Source: Candidatus Nitrosopumilus sp. (GTDB lineage Archaea; Thermoproteota; Nitrososphaeria; Nitrososphaerales; Nitrosopumilaceae). Taken from it: a DNA stretch of 5,815 nt. The position numbers and the translations under genes were made by a program. The notes under the pieces are model-generated. The model worked only from the letters and a program-made list of their open reading frames with translations. It did not search any database and was not told the DNA's origin. Positions 1-5,702 of this stretch are shown here, in pieces. Positions within the stretch are counted from its first letter, which is position 1. Every line of letters starts with the position of its first letter. Location of the stretch: NCBI GenBank assembly GCA_029860565.1, contig JAOUAY010000087.1, positions 1 to 5,815 of the forward strand, in the 5' to 3' direction.

Positions 1-1
1 A

Positions 2-1024
2 CTACCTAGACAAATTGTTGTAGGTGAAAAGAACATTGATGACTTTGCAGAATTTCTTCATAATCTAACTAAACCAAAGAAAGTGTCATTAATTTCAGGA
101 ATTCATGTAAAAAGAATTCTTAAACAAAAAATTGAAAAATCATTAAAAAGTAAAAAAATTAAATTTGTTTGGCATACATCAAAAGATAATCAGTTCAGTA
201 ATCTAAAGAAAATTCAGATTGATGTAAAAAAAGATCATAGTGACATAATAGCAGGAATTGGAGGAGGTCGGTCTGTAGATACTGCGAAAATGGTTGCTTT
301 TAATTTAGATATTCCATTTGTTAGCGTACCCACAGCTGCATCACATGATGGAATTGCCAGTCCATTTGTTTCAATAAAAAGTGATAAACCTCATTCAATT
401 GTTGCTACTGCTCCTTTGGGTGTTTTTGTAGATATTGACATTATCAAAAAAGCACCAACTAGGTTACTTGCAAGTGGATGTGGGGATTTGGTGGCAAACA
501 TCAGTGCCGTGAAAGATTGGAAATTAGGACGAGATAAAATGGGCGAGTATTACGGAAGATATTCGGCAAATTTGGCAATTATGAGTGCAGAAATAGTTAT
601 GGAAAAATCAAGTCAGTATGCCAAGAAGGGATTGGATGTAAGAGTAATTGTTGAAGCTCTAATTAGTGCAGGAGTTGCATCATGTATTGCTGGAAGTAGT
701 AGACCATGTTCAGGTGCCGAACATCTTTTTTCTCATGCATTAGATAGAATTGCACCTGGAAAGGGATTACATGGAGAAAAATGTGGACTGGGTGCTATTA
801 TGATTACAAAACTTCAAGGGAAAGATTGGAAAAAAATAGCAAAAACATTGAAGGATATAGGAGCACCAACTACTGCAAAACAAATTGGGTTAAAAGAAGA
901 TCAGATTATTGAAGCATTAATGATTGCACAGGATTTGAGACCTGAAAGGTATACAATCTTAAAAGAAATAGAGATGACCGAAAGAAGGGCAAGAAATCTT
1001 GCAAAGAGTACTAAGGTAATTTAA
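2..1024 (+). CDS. egsA: sn-glycerol-1-phosphate dehydrogenase, 5'-partial
   Basis: Cytosolic enzyme that reduces dihydroxyacetone phosphate to sn-glycerol-1-phosphate with NAD(P)H, giving the backbone of archaeal ether lipids. The reading frame is open from position 2 and starts with LPRQIVVGEKNIDDF, matching the usual N-terminal 'LPR.I..G' segment of the family. The GTG at 83 is therefore internal, and only about ten residues should be missing to the left (family length about 350; 340 visible). Counting from position 2, visible motifs are the dinucleotide-binding GIGGGRSVDTAK (residues 85-96), the VPTAASHDG segment (about 109-117), and the metal-ligand candidates Asp162 (GCGDL), His241 (GAEHLFSH) and His257 (GLHGEKCG). 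The Zn-ligand pattern is known from the glycerol dehydrogenase superfamily. AraM-like bacterial homologues are the alternative, but the archaeal context favours EgsA. The gene ends in TAA inside the TTAA shared with the convergent FKBP gene. Confidence 0.95.
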   Translation, partial: LPRQIVVGEKNIDDFAEFLHNLTKPKKVSLISGIHVKRILKQKIEKSLKSKKIKFVWHTSKDNQFSNLKKIQIDVKKDHSDIIAGIGGGRSVDTAKMVAFNLDIPFVSVPTAASHDGIASPFVSIKSDKPHSIVATAPLGVFVDIDIIKKAPTRLLASGCGDLVANISAVKDWKLGRDKMGEYYGRYSANLAIMSAEIVMEKSSQYAKKGLDVRVIVEALISAGVASCIAGSSRPCSGAEHLFSHALDRIAPGKGLHGEKCGLGAIMITKLQGKDWKKIAKTLKDIGAPTTAKQIGLKEDQIIEALMIAQDLRPERYTILKEIEMTERRARNLAKSTKVI

Positions 1025-1767
1025 GCAGTTTTCTGTTCTGATAATTTCTCTTTTGCTTCAGGTTTCTTTTCCTGAGTTTGTTTGTTGATATGTGACTCGA
1101 CAAAATTTAATTTATTCAAAGTTGGAACAAATTTGAAAACATCTAATTGAATAAAGTGTTTCATAATTTGTAAACCATCAGCACGTAAAATTTCTTCAGG
1201 AATCATAACACTTACTTCGTTATCTTTTAAGTCAAATTCTATTTTTTTGTCTTCTATAGGAAGTCTATTTTTAAGAATCCCATCGACTTTGTCGGTTGGG
1301 GAATCAAGTGATTTGATTACATTTACATCAAACAGAATGTGTTTTCCTGCATATCTGTGATTGTAATCTATTTGTACTCTACCAGAACCGATATATCGAA
1401 TAATTCCTCTTTTACCATCAATTTCAATAGAATCACCCACTGTAACTTTCTCTGCATCTTCTCCTAATTTTCTAATAGGAATCATTCTAACTTTTTTAGA
1501 ATCCCTTTCACCAAAACCTTTGTCTGGTGTTACTTCAACTGTGAGTTTATCTCCAACAGTTGTTTTTGCAAGTGCTTCATCCAATCCTTTGAGAACAGGA
1601 TAAGAAACTTCACCTATGGAAACTAGTTTTGGTTGATATTTGACATTTGACTCGTGAATAGAATGTTTTTTTGCATCTTCTTCAATAGTGGTATCAAAAA
1701 TCTCTTCGGTATCTTTTACCTTTGCAGTATAATCAACTAGAATTAATGAGCCTTTATCAAAAGTCAA
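1021..1767 (-). CDS. long FKBP-type (SlyD/FKBP26-like) peptidyl-prolyl isomerase
   Basis: Cis-trans prolyl isomerase and probable cytosolic chaperone; 248 residues, no signal peptide. The FKBP fold is split: strands at about 1-85 (VDYTAKVKD, then YPVLKGLDEAL at 56-66 and PDKGFGERD at 81-89), an inserted insert-in-flap chaperone domain at about 90-135, then the signature DYNHRYAGKHILFDV (134-148), which corresponds to the family's 'DFNHPLAGK.L.F'. Here HPLAG reads HRYAG. Residues about 156-225 form the extra C-terminal domain of long archaeal FKBPs such as FKBP26, known there for dimerisation. Residues 226-248 are Lys/Glu/Gln-rich and probably disordered. The start is TTG: the in-frame codons upstream contain no ATG or GTG before a TAA eight codons back. 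A TATA-like box lies at the distance expected for a leaderless message. Client proteins are unknown. Confidence 0.93.
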   Translation of the reverse strand: MTFDKGSLILVDYTAKVKDTEEIFDTTIEEDAKKHSIHESNVKYQPKLVSIGEVSYPVLKGLDEALAKTTVGDKLTVEVTPDKGFGERDSKKVRMIPIRKLGEDAEKVTVGDSIEIDGKRGIIRYIGSGRVQIDYNHRYAGKHILFDVNVIKSLDSPTDKVDGILKNRLPIEDKKIEFDLKDNEVSVMIPEEILRADGLQIMKHFIQLDVFKFVPTLNKLNFVESHINKQTQEKKPEAKEKLSEQKTA

Positions 1768-1788
1768 TGTGATCGGTTTCGAATTTCC

Positions 1789-1797
1789 TTATATTAA
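1789..1797 (-). promoter_or_regulatory. TATA-like box of the FKBP gene
   Basis: Read on the minus strand this is TTAATATAA. If its first eight bases occupy -30 to -23, transcription starts at 1767, exactly the TTG codon, so a leaderless transcript is predicted. No Shine-Dalgarno-like sequence precedes the TTG, which agrees with this. Confidence 0.5.
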
Positions 1798-1802
1798 GTT
1801 AA

Positions 1803-1815
1803 ACTTTGTCAAAGT
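1803..1815. promoter_or_regulatory. 13-bp perfect palindrome upstream of the FKBP core promoter
   Basis: ACTTTGTCAAAGT: two 6-bp arms, actttg and caaagt, around one central base. It sits on the far side of the TATA-like box from the FKBP start, about 36-48 bp upstream of the predicted transcription start, where archaeal activators often bind. It is a candidate regulator-binding site. The regulator is unknown, and in AT-rich DNA a palindrome of this length could arise by chance. Confidence 0.3.
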
Positions 1816-1850
1816 CTACAGTTTAGATCAGAAAGATTGAAAGTGGCTAT

Positions 1851-1869
1851 TGTATTAAAATTCAATACA
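1851..1869. repeat. inverted repeat downstream of the aminotransferase gene
   Basis: tgtatt (1851-1856) and aataca (1864-1869) can pair as a 6-bp stem with a 7-nt AT-rich loop, starting 8 nt after the end of the aminotransferase stop codon on the minus strand. It is not followed by a clear T-run on that strand, so a terminator or 3'-end role is only a possibility. The rest of the 110-nt gap (1768-1877) holds the FKBP promoter elements and no gene. Confidence 0.3.
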
Positions 1870-1877
1870 GCAGTTAT

Positions 1878-3023
1878 TTAGAGAGACTTCAATTTTTCTT
1901 CTGCAGTTTTTAGTCCTGCTTGAGCATCAACATCAAATCCCATCATTGCTAATGTAGATGAAATTGCAGATACAGTTCTCATTACATGATATGGACTAAC
2001 TTCTCCCATGCACCCAACTCTGAATACTTTACCTTTAAGATTACCAAAACCGCCAGCAACTAATACCTTGAATTTATCAGCTAGTGTAGTTCTGAAAGTT
2101 TTGTCTTCAAGTCCATCCAAGTAATTTAATGCAATAATTGAGATTGAACGATCTTCTTCTTTTGCAAATGGAGATAGACCCATTGCACTTAATCCAGAGT
2201 ATAATGCATCTGAACAAACTCTATGACGTTTAAAGACATTTTGTAATCCTTCTTCTAACATTATAGCTAATGCTTCTCTGAATGCATAAAGTAACGGTAA
2301 TGCAGGCGTGAAAGGAGTATGTTTTTCTTCATCATAAAATTTGAAATATCTTGCTAAATTGAAATACATTGTAGGTGGTGGATTTTCAATCATGTATTTT
2401 TTGGCTTTAGCACTAACAGATATTGGTGAAATTCCTGGAGGAGCAGCTATTGCTTTTTGTGCACCAGTCATACATACATCAATATTCCATTTATCCACTG
2501 GAAGTGGAGCACCACCGAGTAATGAAACAGAATCTACAACATAGAATGCATCATTTCTAGACGTCAAGTCAGATACTTTATCAAGATAATTTACCATTGT
2601 TCCTGTTGAAGTTTCATTGTGAACAACATAGAATGCTTTAACGTCTTTGTTATTATCAAATGCTTCTTTAACTTGATCAAAAGTTGCATTTTGTCCTGGT
2701 GGAGTTTCAAGTTTTACAACATTTCCTCCTTGACCTTCAATTAATTGTGATAATCGTCTACTAAATTCTCCATTTACAGGAATGATAATTTTATCACCTT
2801 TTTTAACTAAATTTACAACACCTGCTTCAACTGCACCAGTTCCTGATGCAGATAATGCTACAATGTCATTTTGTGTTTCAAATACTTGCTGAGTTTTATC
2901 AACAACATCAGTGTACAATTCTACAAAATCATCACTTCTGTGATTGATAATAGGTGCAAGCATGGCTCTCATTACTCTATTAGGCACATTCGTTGGACCT
3001 GGGAGCATTGAAAGATATTCCAT
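1878..3023 (-). CDS. class V PLP aminotransferase (alanine/serine-glyoxylate or -pyruvate type)
   Basis: 381-residue fold-type I PLP enzyme of the alanine-glyoxylate / serine-pyruvate aminotransferase group, cytosolic, expected to move an amino group from Ala or Ser to glyoxylate or another 2-oxo acid. Visible motifs: N-terminal LPGPTNVP (7-14), the cofactor-phosphate segment SASGTGAVEA (58-67), HNETSTG (135-141), VVDSVSLLGG (162-171) with Asp164 expected to contact the pyridine nitrogen, the TGAQKAIAAPPG block with Lys190 as the Schiff-base lysine, and Arg335 in VFRVGCMGE, the usual substrate-carboxylate arginine. Length and motif order are complete. ATG start at 3023. It lies 39 nt downstream of nadM on the same strand, with its own TATA-like box in the gap. 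Substrate preference cannot be read from sequence; phosphoserine or aspartate (purple-bacterial hydrogenase small-subunit-like annotation) activities are less likely alternatives. Confidence 0.92.
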   Translation of the reverse strand: MEYLSMLPGPTNVPNRVMRAMLAPIINHRSDDFVELYTDVVDKTQQVFETQNDIVALSASGTGAVEAGVVNLVKKGDKIIIPVNGEFSRRLSQLIEGQGGNVVKLETPPGQNATFDQVKEAFDNNKDVKAFYVVHNETSTGTMVNYLDKVSDLTSRNDAFYVVDSVSLLGGAPLPVDKWNIDVCMTGAQKAIAAPPGISPISVSAKAKKYMIENPPPTMYFNLARYFKFYDEEKHTPFTPALPLLYAFREALAIMLEEGLQNVFKRHRVCSDALYSGLSAMGLSPFAKEEDRSISIIALNYLDGLEDKTFRTTLADKFKVLVAGGFGNLKGKVFRVGCMGEVSPYHVMRTVSAISSTLAMMGFDVDAQAGLKTAEEKLKSL

Positions 3024-3054
3024 GTGTTATCTATGTCAGTGTAATTTGGGGTTT

Positions 3055-3062
3055 ATTTATAA
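3055..3062 (-). promoter_or_regulatory. TATA-like box of the aminotransferase gene
   Basis: Minus-strand TTATAAAT, directly adjacent to the nadM stop codon. Standard spacing would place transcription start near 3032, giving a leader of about 9 nt before the ATG at 3023. This suggests the aminotransferase can be transcribed independently of nadM, although read-through from nadM remains possible across a 39-nt gap. Confidence 0.45.
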
Positions 3063-3557
3063 TTAGAGATTTTTCAAATGCTCTTTAGCACTAGTGTTTT
3101 TTAAAAAATTTCTAGTACCTTGAGGTACGAGATTATCCCATTTTTGATCGCTAATTATTAAATCTCTAATATTGGTTCCAGATAATACATTTCTATTTAA
3201 AAATGGAATAGCAATAACTTGAACACTTCTTTTAGAATACAGATGTTTTGTTAATTCATCATTTGAAAAAACGATATCAAATTTTGGAACAATAGTATCT
3301 ATTTTTTCAATCCATTTAACATGATTATCTAAATCTGGGATAAAATAAATTGAAATTTTCTCTTTCATTGTATTATCAATGGAAGATAGAATCATTTGTT
3401 TTCGTTCCTCAGCTGAGAATGGATTGTTTTTTTGCACAGGTTTATTTGAACTGCCTAGACCTACCCATAATTTATCAACTTTTGATAATGCAAATTGTAA
3501 TGCTTCAAGATGACCCAAGTGAAAAGGTTGGAATCTTCCTATCAACAAACCATTCAT
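3063..3557 (-). CDS. nadM: archaeal nicotinamide-nucleotide adenylyltransferase (NadM type)
   Basis: Joins ATP and NMN (or nicotinate mononucleotide) to give NAD+ (or its deamido form) and pyrophosphate, the central adenylation step of NAD synthesis, in the cytosol. The 164-residue length matches archaeal NadM (about 165-180). The nucleotidyltransferase signature GRFQPFHLGH is at 7-16, with the catalytic HLGH at 13-16. NPFSAEERKQMI follows at 45-56, then DIVFSND (94-100), and the second phosphate-binding motif LSGTNIRDLI at 125-134 (family 'SGT.IR'). The ATG at 3557 places the signature at the usual distance from the N-terminus. FMN adenylyltransferase (RibL) and other members of the superfamily share HxGH, but the spacing and the GRFQPFH context favour NadM. 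Neighbouring genes show no direct pathway link beyond general cofactor metabolism. Confidence 0.92.
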   Translation of the reverse strand: MNGLLIGRFQPFHLGHLEALQFALSKVDKLWVGLGSSNKPVQKNNPFSAEERKQMILSSIDNTMKEKISIYFIPDLDNHVKWIEKIDTIVPKFDIVFSNDELTKHLYSKRSVQVIAIPFLNRNVLSGTNIRDLIISDQKWDNLVPQGTRNFLKNTSAKEHLKNL

Positions 3558-3576
3558 GTAAATTATAAAAAATTTC

Positions 3577-3587
3577 TTTTTAAAAAA
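3577..3587. promoter_or_regulatory. symmetric T5A6 block, candidate shared divergent TATA element
   Basis: The 61-nt space between nadM and rtcA contains TTTTTAAAAAA. Read leftward, standard TATA spacing puts transcription start at 3557, exactly the nadM ATG. Read rightward, it puts the start near 3607, about 12 nt before the rtcA GTG. Another weak box, tatcataa (3590-3597), lies in a position that could also serve rtcA, as a leaderless message. Confidence 0.35.
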
Positions 3588-3618
3588 CTATCATAAAGAG
3601 TAGTAATTAGAGAGAAAT

Positions 3619-4641
3619 GTGGATTTTCTGAAAATTAACGGAAGTTATGGTGAAGGAGGAGGACAAATTATTCGTTCAGCAGTTGCACTTTCATGCATTA
3701 CAAAACAACCAATTCATTTAGAAAATATAAGGAAAAACAGGAAAATTCCTGGATTAAGACCTCAACATCTTACAACAATAACTATTCTTCAAAAGATAAC
3801 AAATGCCAAAGTTATAGGAGTAGAAATTGGATCAACTGAATTAAAATTTATTCCAGGTAATATTGAAAGTTTAGATTTAGTTGAAGATATTGGAACAGCT
3901 GGAAGTATTCCTTTAATTTTACAAGCTTTAATTCCCGTAATTGCTATTTCTCAAAAAAAACTTAACTTAACAATTAAAGGTGGCACAAATGTTCTTTGGA
4001 GTCCTTCTATTGATTATATTCAACATGTATTAGGAGAAGCATATTCAAGAATGGGGATCAAATTTTCGCTTGAATTAAGTAAACGTGGTTATTATCCTAA
4101 AGGAGGTGGACGTGTTCAATTACAAGTATATCCGAATAATATAAAATCAATATTATTTTCAAAAAGAAAAACAAGTGATGTAAAATTAATTTGTTCATTT
4201 TCAAAACTACCAATTGAAAAAATTAAAAAAGAAATTGAGGAAATTAAAAAGAGATTAACTGATGTAAATTTTATTGTAGATATTGAAATTAAGAATGAAG
4301 AAGCAATGAATTCAGCTGCATCCATGTTGATTTACAGCATTGATGAAAATTCAATAATTGGAATTGATGGATTATTTGATAAAAAAAGACAGAAATTTGA
4401 TTTAGATTTTGAGAAATTTATTAAAAGTCCTTCAATAGATGAGAATTTAGCAGACATGCTAGTAGTTCCTGCAAGTCTAGGTAATGGAAAAACAATATTT
4501 CAGGTTAGAGAGATTTCAAAACATTTGGAGACAAATTTGTTTGTAACATCAAAAATCACAGGTTGTAAATACGGAATTGGAAAAATAAGTAATGGATTTG
4601 AGGTGATTATTGAAGGGATTTCAAACCCCAGCATCAAGTAA
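3619..4641 (+). CDS. rtcA: RNA 3'-terminal phosphate cyclase
   Basis: Converts RNA 3'-phosphate ends to 2',3'-cyclic phosphates using ATP through a covalent enzyme-AMP intermediate. The 340-residue length is typical. Motifs in order: INGSYGEGGGQIIRS (6-20), IRKNRKIPGLRPQHL (37-51), EDIGTAGSIPLILQAL (89-104), KGGTNVLWSPSIDYI (120-134), KRGYYPKGGGRV (155-166), and SKHLETNLFV (300-309), whose His302 matches the nucleotidyl-accepting histidine of active RtcA. Its presence argues against the catalytically dead eukaryotic Rcl1-like subgroup. About residues 185-275 form the inserted subdomain, Lys/Glu/Ile-rich here. The start is GTG: an in-frame stop ends at 3606, no other usual start codon follows it, and the ATG two bases earlier is out of frame. 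AGAGAG (3609-3614) is at most a weak ribosome-binding site. The last 21 nt overlap the opposite-strand CopD-like gene. No rtcB is visible in the window. Confidence 0.95.
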   Translation: MDFLKINGSYGEGGGQIIRSAVALSCITKQPIHLENIRKNRKIPGLRPQHLTTITILQKITNAKVIGVEIGSTELKFIPGNIESLDLVEDIGTAGSIPLILQALIPVIAISQKKLNLTIKGGTNVLWSPSIDYIQHVLGEAYSRMGIKFSLELSKRGYYPKGGGRVQLQVYPNNIKSILFSKRKTSDVKLICSFSKLPIEKIKKEIEEIKKRLTDVNFIVDIEIKNEEAMNSAASMLIYSIDENSIIGIDGLFDKKRQKFDLDFEKFIKSPSIDENLADMLVVPASLGNGKTIFQVREISKHLETNLFVTSKITGCKYGIGKISNGFEVIIEGISNPSIK

Positions 4642-5118
4642 TGCTGCAAAAAATAAAATTGCTATTGATAAAACTACTGTAATTTCTCCAAGAATAATAA
4701 TTTTTTTTCTTAATTTTTGAATTTCAATTTCTGGCATTTGATTTGACATGATTTTTTCTTCAACATCTTTACGAATTACTCTCACATGAATTGCATATAT
4801 GATAATTAGTACAATTACAAGAATTATTTTAATGATTAAAAATGTCCCATAACTAGTTGCAACAAGTAGATCAGGTTTAGTAAGCAGTACATGCGAACTG
4901 TACAAACCAGTCACCATTAGAATAATTAATGATGGAACAGCAACTTTGTTAAATCGCCTTCCAACACGAATCATTATTTGCATTCGCTCTTCAACAGAAT
5001 TAGTCATTGTTTTTAGAAGTGGAGAAAATACAATTCCAATAAATAAAGATCCACCTACCCATATTGCAGCAGCAATCAAATGAATCCATGTGATAATTGC
5101 TTGCTCTATTGCAGTCAT
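4621..5118 (-). CDS. four-helix CopD-like integral membrane protein
   Basis: 165-residue polytopic membrane protein. Hydrophobic helices lie at about 7-32, 57-78, 89-112 and 138-161. The first helix carries WIHLIAAAIWVGG (11-23) and the second is preceded by RVGRRFNKVAVPSL and ends in TGLY, a pattern shared with the CopD (copper resistance D) family and related small membrane proteins. His13 in helix 1, His76 after helix 2 and His111 at the end of helix 3 could bind metal or haem. The loop at 113-137 is highly charged. Bacterial CopD proteins move copper across the membrane, and ammonia-oxidising archaea depend on copper enzymes. The link to copper here is inference from family resemblance only; no copper chaperone or CopC-like gene is next to it. 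ATG start at 5118. The stop TGA lies inside the end of rtcA. Confidence 0.75.
   Translation of the reverse strand: MTAIEQAIITWIHLIAAAIWVGGSLFIGIVFSPLLKTMTNSVEERMQIMIRVGRRFNKVAVPSLIILMVTGLYSSHVLLTKPDLLVATSYGTFLIIKIILVIVLIIIYAIHVRVIRKDVEEKIMSNQMPEIEIQKLRKKIIILGEITVVLSIAILFFAALLDAGV
4701..4708 (+). terminator. T8 run, candidate rtcA transcript end
   Basis: Eight consecutive T on the plus strand, about 60 nt after the rtcA stop and followed by more T-rich sequence. Archaeal RNA polymerase terminates at T-runs without needing a hairpin. The run is antisense to lysine codons (RKK, about residues 137-139) of the CopD-like gene, so the rtcA message would overlap that gene by roughly 80 nt. Confidence 0.4.
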
Positions 5119-5140
5119 AAATTAGAATATTTTAAATCAA

Positions 5141-5148
5141 ATATTATG
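5141..5148 (-). promoter_or_regulatory. TATA-like box of the CopD-like gene
   Basis: Minus-strand CATAATAT at the spacing that would place transcription start on the ATG at 5118, again predicting a leaderless message. The surrounding sequence is very AT-rich, so the exact box is uncertain. Confidence 0.35.
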
Positions 5149-5177
5149 TATTTGGATCTTGCCAACCTTTTTTAGTT

Positions 5178-5185
5178 GTATAAAT
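5178..5185 (+). promoter_or_regulatory. TATA-like box of the LEA14-like gene
   Basis: gtataaat is the best TATA match in the divergent gap. Standard spacing predicts transcription start near 5208, which favours the ATG at 5218. A second, weaker candidate, the T6 stretch ending in AG at 5168-5175, would predict start near 5198 and a nearly leaderless ATG at 5200. The two boxes therefore support different start codons. Confidence 0.4.
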
Positions 5186-5199
5186 CTGAAAGCAATGAA

Positions 5200-5694
5200 A
5201 TGGGACTTCAAAGTAAAATGACAGTTTATGCAGCAATAGCTGGAGTTTTTGCGTTGATGGGAGGAATTATCTATTATGCAAGTCTAGATAATACAGATCT
5301 TGAACAAGTTGAAATTAAATTAACAAGTGTAAAACTGATGGATATTAACATAATAGATAATCAAGCAAAGTTTGAGGTTACATTTTTAATAAAAAATCCA
5401 GGTGACAAGACATTGACTGTCTCAGTAATTGATTATCAGTTGTATGGTGATGATGTATTATTAGGTTCAGGACAATATTCTACAACAGATGTTGCATTAC
5501 CTGGAAGAGCTTTATTTTATTCGGGAGCAGAAATTCCTTTGAAGAATACATTTGTACTAAGTAAATCTGAAGTGAATTCAGAAATTTATGAAAAAGCAGT
5601 AAATGAAAAAATAACTAATTTCACATCTGAAGGAAACATGACTACTCAAACTGCATGGAGTGAAGTTGACAAAGATTTTACAACTGGCTATTAA
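5200..5694 (+). CDS. membrane-anchored LEA14/WHy-like domain protein of unknown function
   Basis: Counted from the ATG at 5200, 164 residues. A short positive N-terminus (MGLQSK) precedes one hydrophobic helix at about 7-27, an N-terminal anchor with the rest probably outside the cell. Residues about 35-115 look like an LEA type 2 (LEA14/WHy) beta-sandwich: alternating hydrophobic strands, a central NP motif in FLIKNPGDKTL (62-72), then VIDYQLYGDDVLLGSGQ (76-92). The C-terminal stretch (about 115-164) is polar, with two N-glycosylation sequons, NFT (140-142) and NMT (146-148), and no cysteine. The start is uncertain: ATG 5200 supplies the positive charge flanking the helix, ATG 5218 fits the better TATA box, and TTG 5176 overlaps that box and is unlikely. 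In other organisms such domains are linked to desiccation or stress tolerance; the role here is unknown. Confidence 0.7.
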   Translation: MGLQSKMTVYAAIAGVFALMGGIIYYASLDNTDLEQVEIKLTSVKLMDINIIDNQAKFEVTFLIKNPGDKTLTVSVIDYQLYGDDVLLGSGQYSTTDVALPGRALFYSGAEIPLKNTFVLSKSEVNSEIYEKAVNEKITNFTSEGNMTTQTAWSEVDKDFTTGY

Positions 5695-5696
5695 TT

Positions 5697-5701
5697 AAAA
5701 A
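5697..5701 (-). terminator. T5 run just after tRNA-Val
   Basis: On the minus strand the tRNA discriminator base is followed at once by CTTTTTAATTAA. A T5 run one base beyond the mature 3' end is a plausible archaeal terminator. It lies in the 8-nt gap before the stop codon of the convergent LEA14-like gene. Confidence 0.45.
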
Positions 5702-5702
5702 G

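Noticed and set aside
2341..2544. Plus-strand open frame of 67 codons
   Set aside because: It lies wholly antisense to the aminotransferase active-site region, including Lys190; its apparent hydrophobicity mirrors conserved codons of the real gene.
3350..3568. Plus-strand open frame of 72 codons
   Set aside because: Antisense to the N-terminal half of nadM, whose HxGH motif is clearly real; no recognisable domain.
3617..3619. ATG as the rtcA start
   Set aside because: It is out of frame with the conserved INGSYGEGGGQ motif; the overlapping GTG at 3619 is in frame.
4116..4325. Minus-strand open frame of 69 codons
   Set aside because: Antisense to the variable inserted region of rtcA; its Ile/Phe/Ser-rich composition comes from AT-rich antisense DNA.
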